Shown: positions 1 through 9,060 of the stretch, one piece after another
Position numbering within the stretch: position 1 is the stretch's first letter
Layout of the letters: each line of letters starts with the position of its first letter
NCBI RefSeq assembly: GCF_003105155.1
Contig: NZ_QETK01000001.1
Span: 231,773-295,772 of the forward strand
Direction of reading: 5' to 3'
Length of the DNA: 64,000 nt
Source: Pseudomonas sp. SDI
Lineage (GTDB): Bacteria > Pseudomonadota > Gammaproteobacteria > Pseudomonadales > Pseudomonadaceae
Program-made: the position numbers and the translations under genes
The notes under the pieces: model-generated
Database searches by the model: none
The model's input: only the letters and a program-made list of their open reading frames with translations
Told to the model about the DNA's origin: nothing

Positions 1-901
1 CAACTTCACGCAGCACCTGGCACAGCCATTGTGCCGGCAGCGACTGCGGCAGCGCGGCGTTGCTGCAGATGCCAACCGAACCACCGGGCTCGCGCGCGCC
101 CAGCTCAAGCTCGCACAGCTCGCCACGATCGAGGTCGACGCGCACCGCATCGCGCGGCGCGATCCATACCGCGTCGCTGCCCAGCACGTAGCGTCGGCTG
201 AGCGCTGGAGAAAGCGTTTCAAGGCGTTGCGCGGGGGGGGCGATAGCGCATTGCACGAACAGGCTGTCGGCATGCTTGCGGATGGTCGTGCCGGCCAGCG
301 GCAGTACCAGCGGGTAGTGCCCGACCTGGCTGCGCTCCAGGGGCACACGGGCCAGCAGCGGGTGACCGGGGCGCACCACCAGCGACATCGATTCGCTGTA
401 CAGGTGTTCGAACAGCAGGCCCTGGATTTGCGGGCTGTCGGTCATGCGCCCGATCACCAGGTCAAGCTCACCGACATGCAGTTGTGCCAGCAGGTGGGCG
501 CTGGGCCCGGTGACGACGCTGACCACCAGAGCACTGTGGCGCTGGTGCAGGCGACAGAGCACTTCGGGCATGAGCAGGCTTTCTACCGTCGAGAGCACCC
601 CGACACGCACCTGCGGCGGCTGGTGCTCCTCACCGCGCAGGGTGCTGACGCCTTCGCGCAGGGCCTCTACGCAGGGCCCGGCGTAGCGCATGAAACGCAC
701 GCCGGCCGGGGTAAGCTCGACGCCCTGTTTGCCGCGTTCGAACAGGCGGGTCTGCAGCAGCGTTTCCAGCTCCTTGAGGGTCTTGGAAATGGCCGGCTGA
801 CTGACAGCCACGGCATCGGCGGCCTTGGCGAAACTGCCCTGGCGGGCGATTTCGAGAAAGCACAGCAGGTGGCGAAATTTGATCCGGGTGTCGAGGTTCA
901 T
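1..901 (-). CDS. pcaQ: LysR-type regulator PcaQ, 3' end cut by window edge
   Basis: This reads open on the minus strand from an ATG at 901 to the window edge, so about 300 residues are visible and only the extreme C-terminus is missing. The N-terminus (MNLDTRIKFRHLLCFLEIAR, then SQPAISKTLKELE) is a LysR winged helix-turn-helix. The effector domain carries VGELDLVIGRM and FEHLYSESMSLVVRPGHPL, which are characteristic of PcaQ, the activator of protocatechuate-degradation genes. A run of seven G on the + strand (near 234-240) encodes Ile-Ala-Pro-Pro without breaking the frame. No pca structural gene lies in the window. Family assignment is firm; the PcaQ subfamily call rests on remembered motifs. 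Confidence 0.8.
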   Translation of the reverse strand, partial: MNLDTRIKFRHLLCFLEIARQGSFAKAADAVAVSQPAISKTLKELETLLQTRLFERGKQGVELTPAGVRFMRYAGPCVEALREGVSTLRGEEHQPPQVRVGVLSTVESLLMPEVLCRLHQRHSALVVSVVTGPSAHLLAQLHVGELDLVIGRMTDSPQIQGLLFEHLYSESMSLVVRPGHPLLARVPLERSQVGHYPLVLPLAGTTIRKHADSLFVQCAIAPPAQRLETLSPALSRRYVLGSDAVWIAPRDAVRVDLDRGELCELELGAREPGGSVGICSNAALPQSLPAQWLCQVLREV

Positions 902-1026
902 GGCCGGGAGTTTATCCGGGGCAACCGGGTTTGTCAGGGCTGCCCAGGGGGCGCCGGTCTTTGTGGGGCCGGAACGCCATCGCGACAGTCGGCTTCCACA
1001 GCAACGTGCCGCCACGCAATTCAAGG

Positions 1027-1054
1027 CAAAAAAAATGGGCGACCGAAGTCGCCC
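1027..1054 (-). terminator. Rho-independent terminator of the ccoM-like gene
   Basis: On the minus strand a 7-bp stem GGGCGAC/GTCGCCC closes a UUCG tetraloop and is followed by a run of eight T. It lies about 35 bases past the stop of the small membrane protein gene. Confidence 0.85.
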
Positions 1055-1088
1055 TAAATGCCTTGCGTGCTCGTGCTACCTGGAAGCA

Positions 1089-1205
1089 TCAGCGCTGCTT
1101 GCGCTTGTTCGAATCCTTCCAGATGAAAATGCCGAAACCGACGAAGAAAAGTAACATCAGGCCGACCGTAACCACCCCAGCGATAACCACATTATCGAAG
1201 AACAT
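1089..1205 (-). CDS. ccoM: Small single-TM protein, cbb3 oxidase subunit CcoM type
   Basis: This 38-residue protein starts MFFDNVVIAGVVTVG, has one hydrophobic helix (about residues 6-30) and ends in a basic tail KDSNKRKQR. It resembles the single-helix CcoM subunit described for Pseudomonas stutzeri cbb3 cytochrome oxidase; the match is from memory. The ATG at 1205 was chosen over a longer in-frame start at 1271 because GGAGG sits five bases upstream and the hydrophobic protein begins there. The longer version would run through an ANR-like box. The start region reads GGAGGCCTCC-ATG, so the Shine-Dalgarno is half of a perfect palindrome. Upstream ANR-like sites support a low-oxygen role. It is monocistronic with its own terminator. 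Confidence 0.65.
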   Translation of the reverse strand: MFFDNVVIAGVVTVGLMLLFFVGFGIFIWKDSNKRKQR

Positions 1206-1242
1206 GGAGGCCTCCATTTGCCTGCACCTGTCTGATGGGTTA

Positions 1243-1284
1243 ACAGTAGCGAATGTGCCGGAAGGGAACATTGACCGAGGTCAA
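1243..1284 (-). promoter_or_regulatory. ANR/FNR-like box with -10 for ccoM-like gene
   Basis: TTGACCGAGGTCAA at 1271-1284 is a perfect TTGAC-N4-GTCAA palindrome close to the ANR/FNR consensus TTGAT-N4-ATCAA. On the minus strand a -10-like TACTGT lies at 1248-1243. The centre-to-centre distance is 32 bases, the geometry of a class II FNR promoter (box at -41.5), which predicts a transcript start near 1236 and a leader of about 31 bases. Confidence 0.6.
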
Positions 1285-1322
1285 TGGCGCCCAAGGCAGG
1301 GCGCCGGAGGGGGGATGCAGGC

Positions 1323-1336
1323 TTGACCTGCATCAA
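1323..1336. promoter_or_regulatory. Second ANR/FNR-like box
   Basis: TTGACCTGCATCAA matches TTGAT-N4-ATCAA at nine of ten defined positions. Its centre is 52 bases, about five helical turns, upstream of the first box. It lies between the stop of the 53-residue gene and the ccoM-like promoter, so it most likely also serves the latter. Confidence 0.5.
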
Positions 1337-1340
1337 GTTT

Positions 1341-1502
1341 TCAACGCTTCTTCGGTTTGCCCTTGGGCTTTTTCTTGGCCTTGCCCAGCGGCATGGCCTG
1401 CTCGAACGCCTGACGCACCTCGTTCAGGCGTTTTTCGTTGAGGTCATGCACACGACGGGCGCGCTCGGCACCGAAGTCGATCAGGTTGTCGTCTTGGCTC
1501 AT
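1341..1502 (-). CDS. Small conserved-looking protein with basic tail (53 aa)
   Basis: An open frame of 53 residues starts MSQDDNLIDFGAERARRVHD and ends in a strongly basic KAKKKPKGKPKKR tail. The acidic/amphipathic first half and lysine-rich end suggest a nucleic-acid or ribosome contact, but that is only composition. No good Shine-Dalgarno precedes the ATG. I recognise the general type as a Pseudomonas hypothetical protein; no function is known to me. The gene lies downstream of, and codirectional with, the 110-residue hypothetical gene. Confidence 0.55.
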   Translation of the reverse strand: MSQDDNLIDFGAERARRVHDLNEKRLNEVRQAFEQAMPLGKAKKKPKGKPKKR

Positions 1503-1584
1503 GGTCTGGCTCGGGTAGCAACAGCAGATGAGGCAATAATGAAGGCTCGCAGCGACGCTGACCAGCAGCGCGTTCAGCCGCGCC

Positions 1585-1917
1585 TCACACTTCTATATCC
1601 ACCAGCAGCCCCTGGCGAGGCTGATTGCCCATCAACGGCGCCACCGGCACAGTGTTGTCGGCATTCACTTCGTCGCCCGGCATGGGCTGGTACAACGCTT
1701 CTTCGTCCTGCTGTGCGTTGCGCCGGCCCTGACGTCGGCGCTGTTCTTCGCGCAACAGCACCACCGCCTGCTCGGGGTTACGGTGCTTGAGATCGATGGC
1801 CCCCTCGCTGGAGCTCGGCTGGGTGGGCACCACGGGCTTGATGTCCGGGGTCGGCTTGACCGGGTCGAGTTGCGAGGTGACCGGGGCAGCACTGAGCGGG
1901 ATGATCGGCGGCAGCAT
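1585..1917 (-). CDS. Hypothetical protein, 110 aa
   Basis: The 110-residue product begins MLPPIIPLSAAPVTSQLDPV and has a proline-rich, low-complexity first 40 residues. A charged segment with LLREEQRRRQGRRNAQQDEE follows, then a C-terminal stretch ending LLVDIEV. There is no signal peptide or membrane segment. It is divergent from rapA and sits upstream of two other small minus-strand genes. Function is unknown; reality of the gene is supported by its position and by codon use that fits this genome. Confidence 0.6.
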   Translation of the reverse strand: MLPPIIPLSAAPVTSQLDPVKPTPDIKPVVPTQPSSSEGAIDLKHRNPEQAVVLLREEQRRRQGRRNAQQDEEALYQPMPGDEVNADNTVPVAPLMGNQPRQGLLVDIEV

Positions 1918-2055
1918 GGGGTGGGTTCTCCTGTCACCTGCTGTATCGGCCAGGCAGGCACCGGCTTGAATAGAGCGCTGCAGTCAGGTGCGCGGGCACA
2001 CAGTCGACCAGTTGTCGGGCCCGACGTTCGGTCGCCGGCTATATTGCTAGAACCT

Positions 2056-2084
2056 TTGGTCAATGAGCCCCTATCCGTTAAGAT
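2056..2084 (+). promoter_or_regulatory. Candidate sigma-70 promoter of rapA
   Basis: TTGGTC (2056-2061) and TAAGAT (2079-2084) are spaced by 17 bases, in the relatively A+T-rich part of the 200-base gap before rapA. Match to consensus is modest (3/6 and 4/6). Confidence 0.35.
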
Positions 2085-2117
2085 AGTCGGCTTTTTCATG
2101 GCGGGAGCAAGGCATTT

Positions 2118-4964
2118 ATGGCGCAGCAGTATCAACCGGGGCAACGCTGGATCAGCGACAGCGAAGCCGAGCTAGGTCTGGGCACCGTTCTGGCACAGGA
2201 CGGCCGCTTGTTGACCGTGCTCTACCCGGCCACTGGCGACACCCGCCAGTATTCTCTGCGCAATGCCCCGCTCACGCGGGTGCGCTTCTCGCCTGGCGAC
2301 CAGATCACCCATTTCGAGGGCTGGAAGCTGACCGTGCGCGAAGTCGAGGTGATCGACGGCCTGATCGTCTACCACGGCCTCAACGCGCAGAACCAGCCGT
2401 GCACCCTGCCGGAAACCCAACTGTCGAACTTCATCCAGTTCCGCCTGGCCAGCGATCGCCTGTTTGCCGGGCAGATCGACCCGCTGCCGTGGTTCGCCCT
2501 GCGCTACAACACCCTGGAACACACCAGCCGCCAGCTGCAATCGCCGCTGTGGGGCTTGGGCGGCACCCGTGCGCAGCCGATCGCGCACCAGTTGCACATT
2601 GCCCGTGAAGTGGCCGACCGCATTGCCCCACGGGTACTGCTAGCCGACGAAGTGGGCCTGGGCAAGACCATCGAAGCCGGCCTGGTGATCCATCGGCAGC
2701 TGCTTTCCGGGCGTGCCAGTCGCGTGCTGATCCTGGTGCCAGAGAACCTCCAGCACCAGTGGCTGGTGGAAATGCGCCGGCGCTTCAACCTCGAAGTGGC
2801 ACTGTTCGACGCCGAGCGCTTCATCGAGAGCGACGCCAGCAACCCGTTCGAAGACGCCCAGCTGGCGCTGGTGGCGCTGGAATGGCTGAGCGAAGACGAC
2901 AAGGCTCAGGACGCGCTGTTCGCCGCCGGCTGGGACCTGCTGGTGGTCGACGAAGCCCACCACCTGGTCTGGCATGAAGACCAGGTCAGCCCCGAGTACG
3001 CCCTGGTCGAACAACTGGCCGAGACCATTCCCGGCGTGCTGCTGCTCACCGCGACCCCGGAACAGCTCGGCCAGGACAGCCATTTCGCGCGCCTGCGCCT
3101 GCTTGACCCGAACCGTTTCCACGACCTCGCCGCCTTCCGCGCCGAGAGCGAGAACTACCGCCCGGTGGCCGAAGCCGTGCAGGAGTTGCTCGACGAGGGC
3201 CGCCTGTCGCCGAAAGCCCAGGCCACCATCAGGGGTTTCCTCGGCGCCGAAGGCGAAGCACTGCTCGCTGCGGTCAACGATGGCGACACCCAGGCCAGCG
3301 CGCGGCTGATCCGCGAACTGCTCGACCGCCACGGCACCGGCCGCGTGCTGTTCCGTAATACCCGTGCCGCCGTGCAGGGCTTCCCGCAGCGCCAGTTGCA
3401 TGCCTACCCGCTGCCGTGCCCGGACGAGTACCTGGAGTTGCCGGTTGGCGAGCATGCCGACCTGTACCCGGAAGTGAGCTTCCAGGCTCAGGGCGACAGC
3501 GACGAAGAAAACCGCTGGTGGCGCTTCGACCCACGGGTCGACTGGCTGATCGACACGCTGAAGATGCTCAAGCGGGTGAAGGTACTGGTGATCTGTGCCC
3601 ACGCCGAAACCGCGATGGACCTGGAAGACGCCCTGCGCGTGCGTTCCGGCATCCCGGCCACGGTGTTCCACGAAGGCATGAGCATCCTTGAGCGCGACCG
3701 CGCCGCCGCCTACTTCGCCGACGAAGAGTTTGGCGCCCAGGTGCTGATCTGTTCGGAAATCGGCAGTGAAGGCCGTAACTTCCAGTTCGCCCATCACCTG
3801 GTGTTGTTCGACCTGCCGGCTCACCCGGACCTGCTGGAGCAGCGAATCGGCCGTCTCGACCGGATCGGCCAGAAGCACACCATCGAACTGCACGTGCCGC
3901 ACCTGCAGAACAGCCCGCAAGAGCGCCTGTTCCAATGGTATGACCAGGCCTTGAACGCCTTCCTCAACACCTGCCCGACCGGCAACGCCTTGCAGCATAT
4001 GTTCGGCCCGCGCCTGCTGCCGTTGCTGGAAAGCGGTGACGACGGCGAATGGGACAGCCTGGTCAAGGAAGCCCGTGCCGAGCGCGAGCGCCTGGAAAGC
4101 GAGCTGCACAGTGGCCGCGACCGCTTGCTGGAACTGAACTCCGGGGGGGCCGGCGAAGGCCAGGATCTGGTCGAGGCGATTCTCGAGCAGGACGACCAGT
4201 TTGCCCTGCCGATCTACATGGAAACCCTGTTCGACGCCTTCGGCATCGACAGCGAGGACCATTCGGAAAACGCCCTGATCCTCAAGCCGAGTGAAAAAAT
4301 GCTCGACGCCAGCTTCCCGCTGGGTGACGACGAAGGCGTGACCATCACCTACGACCGCAATCAGGCGCTGTCGCGCGAAGACATGCAGTTCATCACCTGG
4401 GAACACCCGATGGTGCAGGGCGGCATGGACCTGGTACTCAGCGGTTCGATGGGCAACACCTCGGTGGCGCTGCTGAAGAACAAGGCGCTGAAACCGGGCA
4501 CCGTGTTGCTGGAGCTGCTGTACGTGAGCGAAGTGGTCGCACCGCGGGCCTTGCAACTGGGTCGCTACCTGCCGCCAGCGGCGTTGCGCTGCCTGCTGGA
4601 CGCCAATGGCAACGACCTCGCCGCACGGGTGACCTTCGAAACCCTCAACGACCAGCTGGAAAGCGTGCCGAAGGCCAGTGCCAACAAGTTCATCCAGGCC
4701 CAGCGCGACGTGCTGACGCCACGGATCAATGCTGGCGAAGCCAAGGTCCTGCCACGGCATGCCGAGCGGGTGGCCGAGGCACAGCGCCGTCTGGCTGCGG
4801 AAACCGACGAGGAACTGGCGCGCCTGACCGCGCTACAGGCGGTCAACCCGACCGTTCGCGACAGCGAGATCGAAGCGCTGCGCAAGCAACGTGAAGACGG
4901 CCTGGCGATGCTGGAGAAGGCCGCCTTGCGCCTGGAAGCGATCCGCGTGCTGGTCGCCGGCTAA
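2118..4964 (+). CDS. rapA: RNA polymerase-associated SWI/SNF ATPase RapA
   Basis: A 948-residue SWI2/SNF2 ATPase that binds core RNA polymerase and recycles it after transcription. The N-terminus ([18 protein letters not shown]) is the Tudor-like region typical of RapA. Walker A is [12 protein letters not shown] near residue 177 and the Walker B box is DEAHH near 278. The second helicase lobe carries [15 protein letters not shown] and the arginine-finger motif [11 protein letters not shown] near 576. Length matches the family (about 950-970). It is transcribed alone, with REP sequences downstream. Identification is secure. Confidence 0.97.
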   Translation: MAQQYQPGQRWISDSEAELGLGTVLAQDGRLLTVLYPATGDTRQYSLRNAPLTRVRFSPGDQITHFEGWKLTVREVEVIDGLIVYHGLNAQNQPCTLPETQLSNFIQFRLASDRLFAGQIDPLPWFALRYNTLEHTSRQLQSPLWGLGGTRAQPIAHQLHIAREVADRIAPRVLLADEVGLGKTIEAGLVIHRQLLSGRASRVLILVPENLQHQWLVEMRRRFNLEVALFDAERFIESDASNPFEDAQLALVALEWLSEDDKAQDALFAAGWDLLVVDEAHHLVWHEDQVSPEYALVEQLAETIPGVLLLTATPEQLGQDSHFARLRLLDPNRFHDLAAFRAESENYRPVAEAVQELLDEGRLSPKAQATIRGFLGAEGEALLAAVNDGDTQASARLIRELLDRHGTGRVLFRNTRAAVQGFPQRQLHAYPLPCPDEYLELPVGEHADLYPEVSFQAQGDSDEENRWWRFDPRVDWLIDTLKMLKRVKVLVICAHAETAMDLEDALRVRSGIPATVFHEGMSILERDRAAAYFADEEFGAQVLICSEIGSEGRNFQFAHHLVLFDLPAHPDLLEQRIGRLDRIGQKHTIELHVPHLQNSPQERLFQWYDQALNAFLNTCPTGNALQHMFGPRLLPLLESGDDGEWDSLVKEARAERERLESELHSGRDRLLELNSGGAGEGQDLVEAILEQDDQFALPIYMETLFDAFGIDSEDHSENALILKPSEKMLDASFPLGDDEGVTITYDRNQALSREDMQFITWEHPMVQGGMDLVLSGSMGNTSVALLKNKALKPGTVLLELLYVSEVVAPRALQLGRYLPPAALRCLLDANGNDLAARVTFETLNDQLESVPKASANKFIQAQRDVLTPRINAGEAKVLPRHAERVAEAQRRLAAETDEELARLTALQAVNPTVRDSEIEALRKQREDGLAMLEKAALRLEAIRVLVAG

Positions 4965-4969
4965 CAGCA

Positions 4970-5155
4970 ATCGCGGGACGAGCCCGCGCCTACAGGGTTA
5001 CACACCACCTGTAGGCGCTGGCTTGCCTGCGATCGAGCCGGGCCACGTTCGGACGAAGCGGTCGCAGAGCCTGCGCGCGTGATTTACCTGTCACACCGCA
5101 GTTGCAGGTTTTGCTGGCGCTATGCACCAGGTCGCAGGCAAGCCCGCGCCTAGAG
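4970..5155. repeat. REP sequences downstream of rapA
   Basis: Three REP-like units occur: ATCGCGGGACGAGCCCGC near 4973, the inverted TGTAGGCGCTGGCTTGCCTG near 5011, and TCGCAGGCAAGCCCGCGCC near 5132. The first two form an inverted pair. Nothing coding is seen in this gap of about 210 bases. Confidence 0.65.
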
Positions 5156-5177
5156 GTAGTGCAGTAGCCGAAAATTC

Positions 5178-6521
5178 CTACACAGCCGCCCCCACCGCCA
5201 CACTGTCCTCCACCAGCCCCTCCTTCATCCGCTGCGCATCCCGGCTGAAGCAGCGCGACGCCAACAGCAGAAACACCAGGGTCAGCGCCAGCGCCACCGG
5301 AATCAGGTACATCGCATCGTGCAGCCCAATGGCCTTGAACGCCTCGGTCATCTGCCCTTCACCGGCCGCGAGCATCGCCGCTTGCGCAAAGTGGTCCGAG
5401 AGCAACCCCACCACCACCGGCCCCAGGCCACCACCGAGCAGATACAAGCCGGCAAAGAACAACGCCATCGCCGTCGCGCGCAAGCGTGGCTGCACCACGT
5501 CCTGAATGGCCGTGTAGACGCAGGTATAGAAGTTGTAGGCGAACAACCAGCCCACGCCGAACACCGCCACGAATACACCGATCTCGACTCGCCCGGCCTG
5601 CAGCGCCCAGGCCGTGGCCACGGTCGCGACCAGCATGCTGAACGCGCCGAACAACAGGCGCCCACTGGGCATACGCTGGTGGATCTTGTCCGCGACCCAG
5701 CCGCCAAGGGTCAACCCGACCAGCCCGGTAAGGCCGACAATCACCCCGGTGGCCACTGCCGCCTGCTGCAACGACAAGAGGAAATAGCGTTGCAGCATCG
5801 GCACCATGAACGAGTTACAGGCATAGGTGGCAAAGTTGTAGGTCAAGCCCGCCAGCACCAGCCAGCCGAAGGTCGGGATCATCAGCACCCGGCGCAGCGG
5901 CCGATCGACCGGCGCCTGCGAGACGTTCACCACTTCTGCGGCGCCACGCGCCGGCTCGCGAATCATGAACATGAACAGCGCCAGCACCAGGCCCGGCAGC
6001 GCCGCGATGAAGAACGGCGCGCGCCAGCTGCCGAACGCCTGCACCATCGCACCAATGCTGAAGAACGCCAGCAACAGCCCCAGCGGCAGCCCCAGCATGA
6101 AGATGCCCATCGCCCGCGCGCGGCGTTCGGCCGGGAACAGGTCGCCGATCAGCGAGTTGGCCGCTGGCGCATAACTGGCCTCGCCAATACCGACCCCCAT
6201 GCGCACCAACAGGAAGCTCCAGAAGCTGCCGACCATGCCGTTCACCGCCGTCAGCCCGCTCCAGGCGGCCAGCCCCCAGCCCATCAGCTTGCTGCGCGAA
6301 CCGGTGTCGGCCAGGCGCCCCAGCGGCAAACCGGCCAGCGCATAGACCAGGGTGAAGGCGGTGCCGATCAGGCCGATCTGGAAGTCGCTGAGGTGCCATT
6401 CCAGACGGATCGGCTCGATGATGATGGCGGGAATCGTGCGGTCGAAGAAGTTGAACAGGTTGGCCAGAAACAGCAAAAACAGAATGCGCCAGGCATTGGT
6501 CGCTTGGGTGGGGCTCTGCAT
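5178..6521 (-). CDS. MFS transporter (spinster-like type)
   Basis: A 447-residue inner-membrane protein of the major facilitator superfamily. The ATG at 6521 is preceded by GAGGGA with good spacing and gives MQSPTQATNAWRILFLLFLA; a longer in-frame start at 6689 adds a polar, unlikely N-terminus. The first helix pair contains NLFNFFDRTIPAIIIEPI, and the loop after helix 2 has the MFS signature GRLADTGSRSKLMG. About twelve hydrophobic segments can be counted. The FDR motif in helix 1 and overall layout resemble the spinster/exporter branch. Substrate is unknown and the neighbours give no clue. Confidence 0.85.
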   Translation of the reverse strand: MQSPTQATNAWRILFLLFLANLFNFFDRTIPAIIIEPIRLEWHLSDFQIGLIGTAFTLVYALAGLPLGRLADTGSRSKLMGWGLAAWSGLTAVNGMVGSFWSFLLVRMGVGIGEASYAPAANSLIGDLFPAERRARAMGIFMLGLPLGLLLAFFSIGAMVQAFGSWRAPFFIAALPGLVLALFMFMIREPARGAAEVVNVSQAPVDRPLRRVLMIPTFGWLVLAGLTYNFATYACNSFMVPMLQRYFLLSLQQAAVATGVIVGLTGLVGLTLGGWVADKIHQRMPSGRLLFGAFSMLVATVATAWALQAGRVEIGVFVAVFGVGWLFAYNFYTCVYTAIQDVVQPRLRATAMALFFAGLYLLGGGLGPVVVGLLSDHFAQAAMLAAGEGQMTEAFKAIGLHDAMYLIPVALALTLVFLLLASRCFSRDAQRMKEGLVEDSVAVGAAV

Positions 6522-6795
6522 CGGTCGATCCCTCTGTTGATGGCGAAACGTGCCAGCACGCCGATGAAATCTAGAAGCCCGGCACCGATCTGTCTGCCAC
6601 CATTGACCGCCGTGATACCGGGTAATTGTAACCATTTGCGGCGTTATAACCGGCAGCGATGGCGTCAATGAACAAATCGTAGAAGTCAATGTGCCATTAA
6701 TGCGGATGGGTTAATCCGCCCTCTCTATACTCTGGCGACACGGTCTCCGGTGAAGTCGAGAGGGGACGGGCACAATCTCGATCAAGAGGCATGCT

Positions 6796-9060
6796 ATGGA
6801 GTGGCTGGGGCTACATGTGCTCGCCGATCTTCCGGCAACCGGGCAGACCGTCCTCGACTGCCGGCACAACCCGTACCTGGTGGTGCTGGCGTACCTGGTC
6901 GTCTGCACCGGCAGCTTCGCCACCCTGCACATGCTCGAACGCGTCGCCAGCACCGAACAGCCGACCGCCCAGCGCCAATGGCGACTGCTCGGGACCTGCT
7001 GCCTGGCCGGCAGTATCTGGGCCATGCACTACATCAGCATGCTGGCTTTCGAAGCCACCGTGGAGGTGCACTACGACGTCGCCCTCACCGCCACCTCGCT
7101 ACTGCTGATGCTACTGGCCGCCTGGCTGGCCATGAACGTGCTCAGCCGGCCAACCTGGCAAACCCGCCACTATCTGCTCGGCGCCACCTATATCGGCCTG
7201 GGTATCGGCGCCATGCACTACACCGGCATGGCGGCCATGCGTTCCAACGCCCTGCAGTACTATCGCCCCGAACTGCTGCTCGGTTCGGTGCTGATCGCTT
7301 TTGCGTCGAGCCTGGTGTCCTTGCTGCTGGCCAAACGCTTCCGCCACGGCCACGGCACCGTGCATCAATTGCTCAAGTACGGCGCCGCGCTGGTCATGGC
7401 CGGCGGCATCATCACCACCCATTTCACCGGCATGTGGGCACTGACCCTGGTCCTGCCCAACGGCGTGCCGCTACGCCTGCCGATGACCGACAACAGCCTG
7501 CAACTGAGCCTGAGCATCGCCTTCATCACCCTGCTGATCAGCGCCAGCAGCATCAGCGCGGCCCTGGCCGACAAGAAGCTGCAAAGCAAAGAGCACGACC
7601 TGCGCCGGGTCAACATGCTGCTCAGCCAGCTCGACCAGGCCCGTGTGTCGCTGCAGCAGGCGGCGCATTACGACGCCCTGACCAACCTGATCAACCGCCG
7701 CGGCTTCAATCAGGTGTTCGCCGAGCGCCTGGCCGAACAGAGCAGCAACGAAGGCATGCTGGCGGTGATGTTTCTCGATATCGACCATTTCAAGCGGATC
7801 AACGACAGCCTTGGCCACGATGCCGGCGACCAGTTGCTCAAGGTGATCGCCGGGCACATCAAGGCCGCCACGCGCCCGCAGGATGTGGTGGCGCGCTTTG
7901 GCGGCGATGAATTCTGCATCCTGATCAGCCTGCACAGCCGGGATGAGGCGCGCCACCTGGCGCAGCGGGTGATGCACAAGCTCAAGGAGCCAATCGACCT
8001 TGGCGGTCGGCGCATGGTGATGACCACCAGCATCGGCATCAGCGTGTTCCCCGACGACGGCAGCAGTTGCGACGAACTGCTGAAAAACGCCGACCTCGCG
8101 CTTTACCAATCCAAGGGCTGTGGGCGCAATAACCTGAATTTCTTCAGCAGCAACCTGAAAACCCGCGCCACCCTTGAACTGCAACTGGAAGAGGAACTGC
8201 GCCTGGCCTTGCTCGAAGACTGCGGGCTGCGCCTGCACTACCAGCCGATCTTCGACCTGCACAGCGGCCAGGTGTCCAAACTCGAAGCACTGATTCGCTG
8301 GCAGCACCCGCAGCACGGCCTACTCAGCCCCGACCGGTTCATCGGCATCGCCGAGGTCAACGGGCTGATCGCCGACCTTGACCTGTGGGTGCTACGCCAC
8401 GCCTGCCAGGACCTGGCCCTGCTCAACCGCCACGGTTTCTCCGACCTTCGGGTCACGGTGAACTGCTCGGCCTTGACCCTGGGCCGCGAAGAACTCGCCA
8501 CGGAAGTCGAGCACGCACTCAGCGCCGCCGGCCTGCCGGCCTGGCGCCTGGAGCTGGAAGTGACCGAGAACGCCCTGATGGGCAATATCCACAGCACCAT
8601 CAGCCTGCTCAAGCGCATCCGCGCTACCGGCGTGTCGCTGTCGATCGACGACTTCGGCACCGGCTATTCGTCGCTGGCCTACCTCAAGCGCCTGCCGCTG
8701 GACACCCTGAAGATCGACCGCTCGTTCATCCAGGACATCCCGCGCTCAAGCCAGGACATGGAGATCGTCCAGGCCATCATGATCATGGCCCACACCCTGC
8801 ACCTGAAGGTGATCACCGAGGGTGTGGAAACCGTCGAGCAATACGCTTTCCTCAGCGAGCACGGCTGCGATGCGATCCAGGGCTACCTGCTTAGCCGGCC
8901 AGTGCCACTGGGCGAGTTGCGCACTGTGCTCGCTGAGCTCAATCAGCGCGAGGAGCGCCTCATGGCGTACAGCGATACAGCTCAATCAGGGTCGCCGGAT
9001 CTTTTTGCAGATGCCCCTGGCTACCGTGCAAGCGCATCAGCTGCGCCGCCAGGCCGCTGA
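6796..9060 (+). CDS. MHYT-GGDEF-EAL membrane c-di-GMP enzyme
   Basis: A 754-residue protein with an N-terminal seven-helix MHYT sensor (AMHYISM near residue 75, AMHYTGM near 139, THFTGM near 209), then GGDEF and EAL domains. The diguanylate cyclase motif is intact (RFGGDEF near 368) and a product-inhibition RxxD site (RPQD) lies five residues before it. The EAL half has EALIRW near 496, EVTEN, DDFGTGYSS, KIDRSF and EGVET, so both activities could be present. P. aeruginosa MucR and NbdA share this architecture; MHYT domains are proposed to sense oxygen, CO or NO through copper. AAGAGG precedes the ATG. The last 101 bases overlap the convergent dehydrogenase gene. Confidence 0.93.
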   Translation: MEWLGLHVLADLPATGQTVLDCRHNPYLVVLAYLVVCTGSFATLHMLERVASTEQPTAQRQWRLLGTCCLAGSIWAMHYISMLAFEATVEVHYDVALTATSLLLMLLAAWLAMNVLSRPTWQTRHYLLGATYIGLGIGAMHYTGMAAMRSNALQYYRPELLLGSVLIAFASSLVSLLLAKRFRHGHGTVHQLLKYGAALVMAGGIITTHFTGMWALTLVLPNGVPLRLPMTDNSLQLSLSIAFITLLISASSISAALADKKLQSKEHDLRRVNMLLSQLDQARVSLQQAAHYDALTNLINRRGFNQVFAERLAEQSSNEGMLAVMFLDIDHFKRINDSLGHDAGDQLLKVIAGHIKAATRPQDVVARFGGDEFCILISLHSRDEARHLAQRVMHKLKEPIDLGGRRMVMTTSIGISVFPDDGSSCDELLKNADLALYQSKGCGRNNLNFFSSNLKTRATLELQLEEELRLALLEDCGLRLHYQPIFDLHSGQVSKLEALIRWQHPQHGLLSPDRFIGIAEVNGLIADLDLWVLRHACQDLALLNRHGFSDLRVTVNCSALTLGREELATEVEHALSAAGLPAWRLELEVTENALMGNIHSTISLLKRIRATGVSLSIDDFGTGYSSLAYLKRLPLDTLKIDRSFIQDIPRSSQDMEIVQAIMIMAHTLHLKVITEGVETVEQYAFLSEHGCDAIQGYLLSRPVPLGELRTVLAELNQREERLMAYSDTAQSGSPDLFADAPGYRASASAAPPGR

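Noticed and set aside
234..240. Run of seven G in pcaQ as a possible frameshift
   Set aside because: The reading frame continues into conserved LysR C-terminal sequence on both sides without a break.
29..1057. Open frame of 342 codons on the plus strand
   Set aside because: It is the antisense of the pcaQ reading frame. The minus strand encodes a clear LysR protein; the plus frame has biased shadow composition and no recognisable domain.
2640..4760. 706-codon minus-strand frame inside rapA
   Set aside because: Typical antisense shadow of a high-G+C gene; rapA on the plus strand shows all helicase motifs.
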